DNA of 64,000 nucleotides from CAVZVW01 sp963778845 (GTDB lineage: Bacteria > Actinomycetota > Actinomycetes > Actinomycetales > Kineosporiaceae), in contig CAVZVW010000009.1 in the NCBI GenBank assembly GCA_963778845.1, positions 1,798,001-1,862,000 on the forward strand, read 5' to 3'. Below, one piece after another: positions 8,622-17,134 of this stretch. Within the stretch, counting starts at the first letter, position 1; every line of letters begins with the position of its first letter. The position numbers and the translations under genes were made by a program. The notes beneath the pieces were generated by a model. It did not search any database, was not told the DNA's origin, and was given only the letters and a program-made list of their open reading frames with translations.

Positions 8622-9527
8622 TCAGGACGATCGCGAGATGGCGTGCAGACGGTCGCTGCGCCGACGCAGGCGGCGGTAGGCAGCCGCCAGTCCGGCGCCG
8701 TCCCCCGCCTCGAGGCACTCCAGGCCGAGCCGCACGTCGTCCACCGCCTCGGCGCCGTCCCACCCCACGCCGGGGCTCGGCAGGGTGGCGGACGACTCCC
8801 GAGGGATCAGCCTCGTGACGGCGGACGCGTCGAGCTCGACCCAGGCCCTCGGGTGGAACTCCTCCAGCCATCGGGCGAGGTCCTCGAACTCCTCGGCCAC
8901 CTCTCCCGCCCCCAGCCCTTCGCGAACGGCGCGCAGGGCCCTCGCGGCCCTCCCGCGCGCCCGTCCGATGGGGACGAGGTAACGCATGTCGCCTGTGCCG
9001 GCCGCGCAGGTGCGCGCGCGGCGGTCGTCGCTGCGGAAGAGGGCGAGCCAGGCCCAGGGCAGGTCCCAGGCAACCGACCGGGTTCGCAGCAGCCCCGTGG
9101 CGCCGCCGAAGACCCCGTCGGCCGACGCCGGGTCAGGGTGATCCGGGCCGGGGTCGTGGCTCGGCTGCTCGACCCCGAGAAGGGCGGCGCCCACGATCGC
9201 CGCAGGCAGGTCACGCCGGGCCTGCCCGGCCGCCGCGGCCCACCTCAGGCGCATCTGCGCGGGGCACACGAGCAGGCTGTCGTCCACGCGCAACACTCGC
9301 GCGAGCGCCCGCTCGGCGAGGGGTCGGCGACGGACCCCGACGACGCGCTCCCAGCATGCTCGGCGCTCCCCGTCGGCGACCTGCGCCTCGGCGTCGCACT
9401 CACTCGGCGGAAGCTGCCGGGCGTATCGCTCCCAATGGTCGCGCTCGGCGAGGGTGAACGCCTCGAGCGGCTCGTAGACGCGAAGGACGGCGGACGGCGG
9501 ACCCGCCGGCAGCGCCTTGCCGCTCAT
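8622..9527 (-). CDS. Conserved actinobacterial hypothetical protein upstream of bldC
   Basis: A 301-residue soluble protein of unknown function, rich in Ala, Arg and charged residues, without signal peptide, membrane segment or recognisable catalytic motif. Conserved-looking N-terminal text is AVLRVYEPLEAFTLAER. Position between bldC and a divergent valine/leucine dehydrogenase corresponds to the hypothetical gene found between bldC and vdh in Streptomyces (from memory). I prefer ATG 9527; the frame stays open to a GTG at 9581, but that start would leave only 30 bases for two divergent promoters. Confidence in coding is high, in function nil. Confidence 0.75.
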   Translation of the reverse strand: MSGKALPAGPPSAVLRVYEPLEAFTLAERDHWERYARQLPPSECDAEAQVADGERRACWERVVGVRRRPLAERALARVLRVDDSLLVCPAQMRLRWAAAAGQARRDLPAAIVGAALLGVEQPSHDPGPDHPDPASADGVFGGATGLLRTRSVAWDLPWAWLALFRSDDRRARTCAAGTGDMRYLVPIGRARGRAARALRAVREGLGAGEVAEEFEDLARWLEEFHPRAWVELDASAVTRLIPRESSATLPSPGVGWDGAEAVDDVRLGLECLEAGDGAGLAAAYRRLRRRSDRLHAISRSS

Positions 9528-9611
9528 CGGCGTGGCCCACTCATGCCCGTCATGGTCACACCCGCCGTGCGCCGACGTCACATCCGGGTGGGAGTCCTAC
9601 GCTGGTGGGCC

Positions 9612-10790
9612 GTGACCTCGACGACGAGCTCCACGCCCCCCACCCGCCAGATCTCGGCACACCCGTCAGCCGAGGGCGCGACGTCCGACGCAGCCGAGCT
9701 GTGTGACCTCTGGGAGGCCGGTCACGAACAGGTGGCCTTCTGCCACGACCCCGGCACGGGGCTGCGGGCGATCATCGCCCTCTACTCCACGGCGCTCGGC
9801 CCGGGTCTGGGGGGAACCAGGTTCCACCCCTACCCGACGACGCGGGCGGCACTGGCCGACGTCCTCGACCTCTCCCGTGCGATGGCCTACAAGAACGCGC
9901 TCGCCGGTCTGGACCACGGCGGCGGCAAAGCAGTGATCATCGGAGACCCGCGCCGCGACAAGTCCGAGCCCCTTCTGCGCGCTTACGGGAGGTTCGTGAC
10001 CTCGCTGGCCGGTCGCTACGTGACCGCCTGTGACGTCGGCACCTACGTGGCGGACATGGACGTCGTCGCCCGCGAGTGCCCGTACGTGACCGGGCGGAGC
10101 GAGGCCAACGGCGGGGCCGGGGACTCCTCGGTGCTCACGGCCCTGGGGGTCTTCCACGGGATGCGCGCCGGGGCACAGGCGCGTTGGGGTGCGCCTACGC
10201 TGGCAGGGCGGCTGGTCGGGGTCAGCGGCGTAGGCAAGGTCGGCCGGCATCTGGTGCCGCTCCTCGTGGCCGACACAGCCTCCGTCGTGGTCCATGACGT
10301 GGACGACGCTGCGGTGCGTGCCGTGCTCGCAGCGCACCCGCAGGTCCGTGCCGCCGCCACAGCCGAGGACCTCCTGGCCGAGCCGCTGGACGTGTGGTCC
10401 CCGTGCGCGCTCGGGCACGCGATCACGCCCGAGATCGCGGCCACGCTGACTGCCGGGCTCGTGTGCGGAGGGGCGAACAACCAGCTGGCCACTCCCGCCG
10501 TGGCGGCTGTGCTCGCCGCCCGGGGCGTCCTGTACTGCCCGGACTACTGCGTGAACTCCGGCGGGGTCATCCAGGTCGCCGACGAGCTGGCAGGGTTCAG
10601 CTTCGAGCGCGCCCGAGCGCGGACCGAGGGCATCTTCGACACCACCGCCGCGGTGTTGCAGGCGGCCTCCCGGGACGGCTGCACGCCCGTCGAGGCGGCG
10701 GACCGCCTCGCGCAGACCCGGATGTCCCAGGTCGGTGGCCTCGCCCGGATTCGGCTGCCGGGGCACGACGTGCGCGGCGGCCGCGGCTGA
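9612..10790 (+). CDS. vdh: Valine/leucine dehydrogenase (Glu/Leu/Phe/Val dehydrogenase family)
   Basis: A 392-residue NAD-dependent branched-chain amino acid dehydrogenase that oxidatively deaminates Val/Leu to the keto acid and ammonia. The catalytic Lys-Asp pair is visible: GPGLGGTRFHPY, KNALAGLDHGGGKAVI, and ACDVGTYVADM. The Rossmann motif is GVSGVGKVGRHL, and the C-terminal domain has CGGANNQLA and GVLYCPDYCVNSGG. Length is slightly above the usual ~364, the excess being a Ser/Thr/Pro-rich N-terminus, so a start further in is possible. GTG 9612 has only a weak GGTGGG upstream. It is divergent from the gene at 8622 and precedes a DUF3073 gene. Confidence 0.88.
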   Translation: MTSTTSSTPPTRQISAHPSAEGATSDAAELCDLWEAGHEQVAFCHDPGTGLRAIIALYSTALGPGLGGTRFHPYPTTRAALADVLDLSRAMAYKNALAGLDHGGGKAVIIGDPRRDKSEPLLRAYGRFVTSLAGRYVTACDVGTYVADMDVVARECPYVTGRSEANGGAGDSSVLTALGVFHGMRAGAQARWGAPTLAGRLVGVSGVGKVGRHLVPLLVADTASVVVHDVDDAAVRAVLAAHPQVRAAATAEDLLAEPLDVWSPCALGHAITPEIAATLTAGLVCGGANNQLATPAVAAVLAARGVLYCPDYCVNSGGVIQVADELAGFSFERARARTEGIFDTTAAVLQAASRDGCTPVEAADRLAQTRMSQVGGLARIRLPGHDVRGGRG

Positions 10791-10914
10791 CGGTGCGAGG
10801 TGCCGGAACCCCCCGCGACGTTGTACCGTTGCGGTCACGACACAGTGATAGCCACTAATCCGGGGCCCCGCCACGGGCGCCTGCCCCGGTTCGACGTATG
10901 AGGGGGTCGACGCC

Positions 10915-11169
10915 ATGGGGCGCGGCCGTCAAAAGGCCAAGCAGACCAAGGTCGCTCGGCAGCTGAAGTACTTCAGCCCGAACACCGACTACGACGCCCT
11001 CCAGCGGGAGCTCGCTACGTCCGGCGACCACCCGATGTACGCCCCTGCCGAGCAAGCCGGGGACGCGTCCGACGAGGACCTCGAGGACGACGACGAGGAT
11101 CTCGAGGACGACCCCGAAGACCTCAGGGACGACGACTACGCGGGCTGGGCGCGCGAGCAGCGGCGTTGA
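10915..11169 (+). CDS. DUF3073 family protein
   Basis: An 84-residue actinobacterial protein of unknown function. The basic N-terminus MGRGRQKAKQTKVARQLKY followed by FSPNTDYDALQREL is the family hallmark, and the C-terminus is a very acidic Asp/Glu tract. ATG 10915 has GAGGGGG eight bases upstream. The family regularly sits between purM and the amino-acid dehydrogenase in actinobacteria, and does so here, converging on purM with 13 bases between stops. Confidence 0.92.
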   Translation: MGRGRQKAKQTKVARQLKYFSPNTDYDALQRELATSGDHPMYAPAEQAGDASDEDLEDDDEDLEDDPEDLRDDDYAGWAREQRR

Positions 11170-11182
11170 CCCTGCGGTGTCC

Positions 11183-12309
11183 TCATGCCGGCCGGTGTGA
11201 CCCGACCAGTCGCACGCTTCCGCCGTCCACGCCTTTGGCCCCCTGCGTGACGCCCGACGCCGGGTCGTCGGCTGTTGCGGCGACCAGGCCCTCGGCGTCG
11301 TCGCGCACCGCACCCAGCACCCACGCCTGGAGCCCCCGCCCACGGAGTCGGCGCACGGCAGCCTGTGCACTGGCCGCGTCGACGACGGCCACCATGCCGA
11401 CGCCGAGGTTGAGCGTGCGCTCCAGGTCGGCCCGAGGGACCTGACCCAAGTCCGCGAGCAGACCGAAGATCGGCGCCGGCGTCCAGGTCGCGCGGTCCAC
11501 GTCGGCGACGACGCCGCGCGGCAGCACCCGGGCGAGGTTGGCCGCGAGCCCGCCACCCGTGACGTGGGAGACGGCGTGCAGGGCGGCACCGAGCTCGGCG
11601 GCCAGGTCGAGCACCTCGGCGGCGTACAGCCGGGTCGGTGTCAGCAGCTCCTCGCCGACGTGCGGCCGAGCTCGGGGACGTAGCGGTCGTAGCTCCAGCC
11701 GGCCGACGCCAGCACGGCGCGAGCGAGGCTGAACCCGTTGCTGTGCATGCCGGACGACGCCATCGCGACCACGGCGTCGCCGGGACGCACCCGCGCCGGT
11801 CCGAGCAGGTCGTCGGCCTCGACCACGCCCACCGCGGCCCCGGCGAGGTCGTACTCGTCGACCCCCAGCAGGCCGGGGTGCTCGGCGGTCTCACCGCCGA
11901 CGAGCGCGCAGCCCGCCTGCACGCAGGCGGTTGCGATGCCGGCGACGATCGCAGCGACACGCTCGGGCACCACCTTGCCGCAGGCGATGTAGTCGGTCAT
12001 GAACAGTGGCCGGGCGCCGCACACGACAAGGTCGTCGACGACCATGCCCACCAGGTCGAACCCGATGGTGTCGTGCCGGTCCAGCGCCTGGGCTACCGCG
12101 ACCTTCGTGCCCACCCCGTCCGTGGACGTCGCCAGAAGGGGGCGCCGATAGCCGCGCAGGGAGCTGGCGTCGAAGAGCCCAGCGAAGCCGCCGATCCCCC
12201 CGATCACCTCCGGGCCGTGGCTTCGCGCGACGGCCACCCGCATGAGCTCGACGGCGCGGTCGCCGGCCTCGACGTCGACCCCGGCAGCGGCGTATGTGAC
12301 CGGCTCCAT
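11183..12309 (-). pseudogene. purM: purM, phosphoribosylformylglycinamidine cyclo-ligase, frameshifted
   Basis: PurM (AIR synthetase) converts FGAM to AIR with ATP in purine synthesis. Read from ATG 12309 (GGAGGG ribosome-binding site), the frame gives MEPVTYAAAGVDVEAGD, LATSTDGVGTKV, ALVGGETAEHPG and SSGMHSNGFSLAR. After YVPELGRTSARSC it stops. The neighbouring frame, from about 11658 down to 11183, continues correctly with LDLAAELGAALHAVSHVTGGGLAANLARVLP and the PurM C-terminus. Restoring one base near 11658/11659 would give LGEELLTPT and one ~375-residue protein of normal length. It lies 22 bases after purF and is co-transcribed with it. A sequencing error is the simplest explanation because both halves are intact. 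Confidence 0.9.
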
Positions 12310-12331
12310 GAGCAGCACCCTCCGCCCGCCG

Positions 12332-13897
12332 TCAGGGGCGGGTCAGGGCGTCCTCTGCGCCCACGGGCAGGCCGGTGGTCACCCCGTCGACGTCCGCATG
12401 ACGCAGATGCGCGCCGTCGCGGGTCTCGAAGGGCAGCTCCGGCTGCTCCAGGGTGTACTTGCCGAGCCCGCCCAGGTCCGGCAGTGGTACGGGGTAGTGA
12501 CCGGTGAAGCAGGCCGCGCACAGTCTGTCCGCAGGCTGTCGGGTCGCGGCGATCATCCCTTCCATGGAGATGTAGCCGAGGCTGTCCGCGCCGATGCTCG
12601 TGCGGACCTGGTCGACCTCGAGCCCGTTGGCGATCAGCTCCGCGCGCGTCGCGAAGTCGATGCCGTAGAAGCACGGCCACGCGACGGGCGGGGAGGATAT
12701 CCGCACATGGACCTCGGCGGATCCGGCCTCGCGCAGCATGCGGATGAGCGCGCGCTGGGTGTTCCCACGCACGATCGAGTCGTCCACGACGATCAGCCTC
12801 TTGCCGCGGATCACCTCGCGAAGCGGGTTGAGCTTGAGCCTGATGCCGAGCTGGCGGATGGTCTGGCTCGGCTGGATGAATGTTCGGCCGACGTAGGCGT
12901 TCTTCACCAGGCCATGCCCGTACGGGATGCCCGACGCCTGGGCATACCCCACAGCGGCCGGGGTGCCGGACTCAGGGACCGGCATCACGAGGTCGGCCTC
13001 GACCGGGTGCTCCACCGCCAGCCGGCGGCCCATCTCGACTCGCGCATCGTGCACGACCCGGCCGGCGATCGTGGTGTCCGGCCGAGCGAGGTAGACGTAC
13101 TCGAAGACACACCCCGTCGGTGTGGCGGCGGCGAACCTGCTGCTCCGCAGGCCGTCGGCGTCGACTGCCACCAGCTCGCCGGGTTCGATCTCCCGAACGA
13201 CGCTGGCACCGACGATGTCGAGGGCTGCGGTCTCACTCGCCACCACCCAGCCGCGCTCCAGCCGGCCGAGGACCAGAGGGTGGATCCCGTGGCGGTCCCG
13301 GGCGGCATAGAGGGTGTTCTCGTCCATGAACACAAGGCTGAAAGCCCCTCGTAGGGCGGGTAGCACCTCCAGCGCCGTGGCCTCGAGCGTGCGGTCCTCG
13401 TCGCCGGTGAGCAACGCCGTGATGAGCGCGGTGTCGGTCGTGTTGCCGCGCGCCAGCTCGCCGCCGGCGGTCTCGCCGTAGCGCTGGACGGCCAACGCGC
13501 GCAGCTCGTGCACGTTGATGAGGTTTCCGTTGTGGCCCAGGGCCAGCGTGCCGCCCGCAGTCGCTCCGAGGGTTGGCTGGGCGTTCTCCCAGGTCGACCC
13601 GCCGGTCGTGGAGTAACGGCAGTGGCCGACGGCGATGTGGCCGCGCAGAGAGTTCAGCGCCGTCTCGTCGAAGACCTGAGCGACCAGGCCCATGTCCTTG
13701 TAGACGAGGATCTGGTCGCCGTTGCTGACCGCGATCCCGGCGGCCTCCTGACCTCGATGCTGCAGCGCGTAGAGGCCGAAGTAGGCGAGCTTCGCGACCT
13801 CCTCGCCGGGCGCCCAGACGCCGAACACCCCGCAGGCGTCCTGAGGGCCCTTCTCGCCGGTGGGGTCGAGCGACAACCGACCGTCGCCTCGCGTCAC
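12332..13897 (-). CDS. purF: Amidophosphoribosyltransferase
   Basis: A 521-residue enzyme of the first committed purine step, making phosphoribosylamine from PRPP and glutamine. A short propeptide precedes the N-terminal nucleophile Cys in DACGVFGVWAP; GHCRYSTTGG and GHNGNLIN mark the glutaminase domain. The PRPP-binding loop is LIVVDDSIVRGNT. C-terminal cysteines in CFYGIDFATR and CAACFTGHYP match the iron-sulfur-containing (Bacillus-type) class. GTG 13897 is chosen for its GGGAGA upstream and because the propeptide then has family-like length; the open frame extends to 13975 without conservation. purM follows after 22 bases. Confidence 0.96.
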   Translation of the reverse strand: MTRGDGRLSLDPTGEKGPQDACGVFGVWAPGEEVAKLAYFGLYALQHRGQEAAGIAVSNGDQILVYKDMGLVAQVFDETALNSLRGHIAVGHCRYSTTGGSTWENAQPTLGATAGGTLALGHNGNLINVHELRALAVQRYGETAGGELARGNTTDTALITALLTGDEDRTLEATALEVLPALRGAFSLVFMDENTLYAARDRHGIHPLVLGRLERGWVVASETAALDIVGASVVREIEPGELVAVDADGLRSSRFAAATPTGCVFEYVYLARPDTTIAGRVVHDARVEMGRRLAVEHPVEADLVMPVPESGTPAAVGYAQASGIPYGHGLVKNAYVGRTFIQPSQTIRQLGIRLKLNPLREVIRGKRLIVVDDSIVRGNTQRALIRMLREAGSAEVHVRISSPPVAWPCFYGIDFATRAELIANGLEVDQVRTSIGADSLGYISMEGMIAATRQPADRLCAACFTGHYPVPLPDLGGLGKYTLEQPELPFETRDGAHLRHADVDGVTTGLPVGAEDALTRP

Positions 13898-14932
13898 GAC
13901 GCCAAGTCTCCCACAGGGCGCATGGCCACCAGGCGCACATCGGGGCGGTTCGCAACCCCGAGGCCTGCTCACCACACACAGCCCGCATGGATGGGACAGG
14001 GCTTACTCAGCGCGGCGGGGTCGCCCCGGGGAGGTTGGCGGTGGTGGTTGTGGCGTGCTTTGCACTGCACGCATATGTGCAACACCCGGATGAGGTCTCG
14101 TTGCCGACATCGACCGCCAGCAAGGGGGGCTCGGCACCGCACGCAGATGTGCAGCACCCGGAGGGGGGGTTGCGCCCCCAGGCATCCGCCTCGACGAAGG
14201 TCGTACGCCGGTCGCGGGCGCCAACCACGACCTCGGCCGCGTCGTGCGTGCTTGCACTGCACGCACGCTCGCATCATCGGCTCGCTGTCGCCAAGGCGGG
14301 CCACCGACCTTCCTCAGCGGCCACGGCCTCGTCCACTCACCTTGCTGCCGACCGCCCCCGCACCCGTCCCGGCGGGCTCGGGAGCGTGGGCTCGCGCTGA
14401 AGCCACCGGACGACACGGACGGCCTGTGCGACCGCGTGCACCGCTGGGACTGGGCGTTGCAGGTGCGCGTGCAGTGCAAAGCGCGTCGCATGCACTACCT
14501 GCCAGGCAGGGCCGGGGCCGACAAGGCCTCACTGGGAGTCCTGGCTACCGGCCGCGCGAGCAGCCCCTCACCGCTCGGTCGGTGCCTGGCAGCCCGGGGA
14601 CGACGGACCTGCCGGTCGAGCCGCCTGGGGTAAGGCTGCTCATGACGGGCCCCGAGGCCCCCGCCGATCTAGGCCACACGGGTGGCACTCGTTGGTCCGA
14701 CCGCGTGCACCCACGCCAGTCCCACTGCAGCCGGGCTCGTCGAGGGCCGAGTCAGATCATGTGCGGCGCGTTGGACCGCGGGCAGGCGGCCGGTACGCCC
14801 CCTGCCAGCTCGCCGGGTCGCACAGGCCGGCCGCCACGCCGGGTCGCGCGGGGCCGCGCATGCGGGCAGCGCAGACCCAACCTGCACGACCACGGCGCCG
14901 CTCAAAGGCGGCAGTGGCGGCCGGCCTTGGCC
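13898..14932. other. About 1 kb without a recognisable gene, holding a dispersed repeat
   Basis: No open frame here looks like a protein: the frames on both strands consist of Arg/Pro/His-rich text typical of random GC-rich DNA. The region contains at least three related copies, plus one exact inverted copy, of a motif around TTTGCACTGCACGC (listed separately), and several G-runs. It separates the purF promoter region from the small membrane protein gene ending at 14933. I see no tRNA or known RNA in it. Confidence 0.6.
14055..14482. repeat. Dispersed short repeat family, core TTTGCACTGCACGC
   Basis: Copy a (14057-14083) begins GCTTTGCACTGCACGC and continues ATATGTGCAACACCCGGA to 14090. Copy b (14131-14162) reads CACCGCACGCAGATGTGCAGCACCCGGA, matching a with few changes. 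Copy c (14248-14267) has CTTGCACTGCACGCACG. Copy d (14456-14482) is inverted: its 16 bases 14467-14482 are the exact reverse complement of 14057-14072, and the match extends with a few mismatches to 27 bases. Spacings are irregular, so this is not a CRISPR array or simple tandem repeat. Confidence 0.75.
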
Positions 14933-15259
14933 CTAGCGCTTGCGCTTGCGACGCTCCACGACGACGGCAGTCGCGGCGCCGAGTAGGGCACCCGTGAGTC
15001 CTAGCGTCGCCACCAGGTACCCCAGCACGCTGCGCAGCGAGTAGGCCGCATCCGGGCCTGGGTGGAAGGCGAACGTCAGCACGACACCCACGAGCACGCC
15101 CACGACGACACCGGTCAGTGTGAAGGCGCGGTAGCGCGGTGCTCGGCGCAGGCGCAGACGCGTCGGCAGGGCCACGCCCGCGGCGCGGAGCGAGGACGGC
15201 GAGCCAGGTCCGGCGCCGGCACCGCCGCCCTCAGCGTCGCCTGACTCGTCGTCGTCCAC
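14933..15259 (-). CDS. Small membrane protein, two transmembrane segments
   Basis: A 108-residue protein of unknown function. An acidic, Gly-rich N-terminus and a basic stretch (TRLRLRRAPRYRAF) precede two hydrophobic segments (about residues 48-66, LTGVVVGVLVGVVLTFAF, and 75-98, VLGYLVATLGLTGALLGAATA) and a basic RRKRKR tail. It starts 9 bases downstream of the sterol-carrier gene stop and is likely co-transcribed. A similar small membrane protein near purF/purM is common in actinobacteria as I recall. Confidence 0.7.
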   Translation of the reverse strand: MDDDESGDAEGGGAGAGPGSPSSLRAAGVALPTRLRLRRAPRYRAFTLTGVVVGVLVGVVLTFAFHPGPDAAYSLRSVLGYLVATLGLTGALLGAATAVVVERRKRKR

Positions 15260-15268
15260 GGCGCGACG

Positions 15269-15643
15269 CTACCCGGTCTGCCTTCGGAAGAGGGGCAGGT
15301 ACGGCGACAGGTCGCTGCGCTCCCCACTGGAGCGCACCCGGCCCGCGCGGACCTCGTCACGCCACTCGACCAGGCCGACCGCCAGCCGCAGCCACGTCTG
15401 GGGGTCGGTCTCGACCACGTTCGGCGGGGTGCCGCGCTTGTGGCGCGGCCCCGCGATGCACTGCACGACTCCGTAGGGGGGCACCCGGACCTCGGTGCTG
15501 CCTCCAGGCGCCCGGGAGCCGAGCTCCTCCAGGCTGAAGCGGACGGCCGTGGCGACGCTCTGGAGGCCGACCTCGGGGTCGACCTGCCACGCGTGCACGG
15601 CCGCCTCACCTGTGGAGACAGCGACGCGACGCCGAGCAGGCAC
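15269..15643 (-). CDS. Sterol-carrier (SCP2-like) family protein
   Basis: A 124-residue cytoplasmic protein of the bacterial SCP2-like family often found near purF/purM in actinobacteria. Recognisable text is VRVPPYGVVQCIAGPRHKRGTPPNVVETDPQTWLRLAVGLVEW, a WLRLA-type SCP2 motif. Such proteins bind lipids or unidentified hydrophobic ligands; no function is established here. GTG 15643 has AGGA eight bases upstream; upstream in-frame codons to 15709 are Arg-rich and unconserved. It heads a two-gene unit with the small membrane protein. Confidence 0.75.
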   Translation of the reverse strand: MPARRRVAVSTGEAAVHAWQVDPEVGLQSVATAVRFSLEELGSRAPGGSTEVRVPPYGVVQCIAGPRHKRGTPPNVVETDPQTWLRLAVGLVEWRDEVRAGRVRSSGERSDLSPYLPLFRRQTG

Positions 15644-15733
15644 GTCATCGATCCTGCCACGCCTCCGCGACCGCCGGCCGGTCCGATGGCGGTCGGGAGG
15701 GCAGAACATCAGTGAGCCGAGGCCGAATAGCCC

Positions 15734-15745
15734 GATAACGTTGTC
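15734..15745. promoter_or_regulatory. Candidate LacI-family operator
   Basis: GATAACGTTGTC is a near-perfect palindrome centred on CG, as in LacI-family operators. It lies in the 310-base gap between the sterol-carrier gene and the lacI-type gene starting at 15954. Autoregulation is inferred. Confidence 0.4.
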
Positions 15746-15830
15746 CGACGGCGCAGCACCGATCTTCCACGCAATGACGCCCGAACTGACCGACTGGCGA
15801 CGATCTGGGCAAGTCTTGCGCCCCGCCGCT

Positions 15831-15844
15831 TGACAACCTTGTCA
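15831..15844. promoter_or_regulatory. Candidate operator or -35 region upstream of the LacI-type gene
   Basis: TGACAACCTTGTCA has perfect 6-base arms around CC. It overlaps a TTGACA match on the plus strand, so it could be a -35 element overlapped by an operator, which would suit repression of the downstream regulator gene. Confidence 0.4.
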
Positions 15845-15953
15845 CGGGGAGTGACGATTCGGGTCACCGGCCGACCCATCGATGCTCGACGCCAGCCGCT
15901 GCGCCGACATATCGGGCTTCCGAAGGATTGGCCACCGGAGGAGAGGCGGGACA

Positions 15954-17027
15954 TTGAGAGCCACGGCCGCCCGCCCGGTGGGGGCGGTGCGACCGCCGAC
16001 GGCCACGGACCGACGGCGGCCCACCATGCGCGACGTCGCGGCGCGGGCCGGCGTGAGCCTGAAGACGGTCTCGCGCGTGGTCAACGCCGAACCCGGGGTC
16101 TCCGCGTCGCTGTCCGACCGCGTCACCCGGGCGATCGACGAGCTGGACTTCCGGCCCAACTCCGGGGCGAGCTCGCTGCGCAGGGCCGACGGCAAGACGG
16201 CGACCGTCGGCCTCCTCCTCGAGGATGTGGCCAACCCGTACTCCTCGGCTCTCCAGCGAGCGGTCGAGGACGTCGCCCTCGCTCGCGGCGTCCTCGTCAT
16301 CTCCGCGAGCCTTGACGAGAACCCCGAGCGCGAGCGGATGCTCACCAGAGCGTTCGGAAACCGGCGCGTCGACGGGCTCATCATGGCCCCCGCCGGCGAC
16401 GACCAGTCCTACCTGCTCGGCGAGATGCGCGCCGGGACGGTGATCGTGTGCGTGGACCGCGAGGCGCGCAACCTTCCCGCGGACTCCGTGGTGACCACGA
16501 ACACCACCGGGTCAGCCGAGGCCGTGCGCCACCTGGCTTCCAGTGGCCATCGCCGCATCGCCTTCCTCGGCGACCGGCGCGGGATCGTGACCGCCCAGCT
16601 GCGCTACCAGGGCTACGTCGAGGCTCTGGCCTCGCTGGGGATCGCCGTCGACCCGGCGATCGTGGTGCACGATGTGGGCGAGATCGGGCTCGCCGACGGT
16701 GCCGTCACGACCCTGCTCACCCGCCCTGACCCGCCGACCGCGCTCTTCTCGGCCCAGAACCTCGTGACGATCGGTGCCCTGCGCGCCCTCCGTCGCCTGC
16801 GCCAGGAGCACTCCACAGCCATCGTCGGCTTCGACGACTTCCCGCTGGCAGACCTGCTCGACCCCGGGGTGAGCGTTGTCGCCCAGGACCCGGTCACCAT
16901 CGGGCGCACTGCGGCGTCCATCCTCTTCAGCCGGCTGGCGGGAGACCCGAGCCCGCCCGCGACACACGTCGTCCCCACCACGCTGGTGCGCCGCGGCTCC
17001 GGAGAGATCCGCCACCGCGCGATCTGA
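15954..17027 (+). CDS. LacI-family transcriptional regulator
   Basis: A 357-residue repressor-type protein. The DNA-binding helix-turn-helix is MRDVAARAGVSLKTVSRVVN, with the hinge helix in NSGASSLRRADG, and a periplasmic-binding-like effector domain (VGLLLEDVANPYSSAL, VDGLIMAPAG, GHRRIAFLGDR, TALFSAQNLVTIGALRAL, IVGFDDFPLADLLDPGVSVVAQDP). TTG 15954 has a good AGGAGAGG upstream and adds about 25 residues before the domain; ATG 16026 at the domain itself lacks one. Effector is unknown. Neighbours are a thioesterase downstream and a polyamine-type transporter facing it; neither clearly belongs to its regulon. Confidence 0.85.
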   Translation: MRATAARPVGAVRPPTATDRRRPTMRDVAARAGVSLKTVSRVVNAEPGVSASLSDRVTRAIDELDFRPNSGASSLRRADGKTATVGLLLEDVANPYSSALQRAVEDVALARGVLVISASLDENPERERMLTRAFGNRRVDGLIMAPAGDDQSYLLGEMRAGTVIVCVDREARNLPADSVVTTNTTGSAEAVRHLASSGHRRIAFLGDRRGIVTAQLRYQGYVEALASLGIAVDPAIVVHDVGEIGLADGAVTTLLTRPDPPTALFSAQNLVTIGALRALRRLRQEHSTAIVGFDDFPLADLLDPGVSVVAQDPVTIGRTAASILFSRLAGDPSPPATHVVPTTLVRRGSGEIRHRAI

Positions 17028-17134
17028 GCACCGCCGGGCGCCACGCCGGGCCGGTCCGAGACCCCGTCCGGGCCGCATCACCCGCGACCATGCCCTCGAC
17101 GGCGGCGAAGCGAGGCCACCGTAGGCTGCGCCCG

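Noticed and set aside
10855..10914. tRNA-like GGTTCGA in front of the DUF3073 gene
   Set aside because: No acceptor, D or anticodon stems can be drawn around it.
13987..14400. 137-codon plus-strand frame in the gene-free region, with internally repeated HAYVQHP/HADVQHP text
   Set aside because: The repetition comes from the DNA repeat and appears in all frames; no ribosome-binding site and no conserved composition.
14055..14482. Possible CRISPR array
   Set aside because: Copies are imperfect, irregularly spaced and one is inverted; no cas genes are near.
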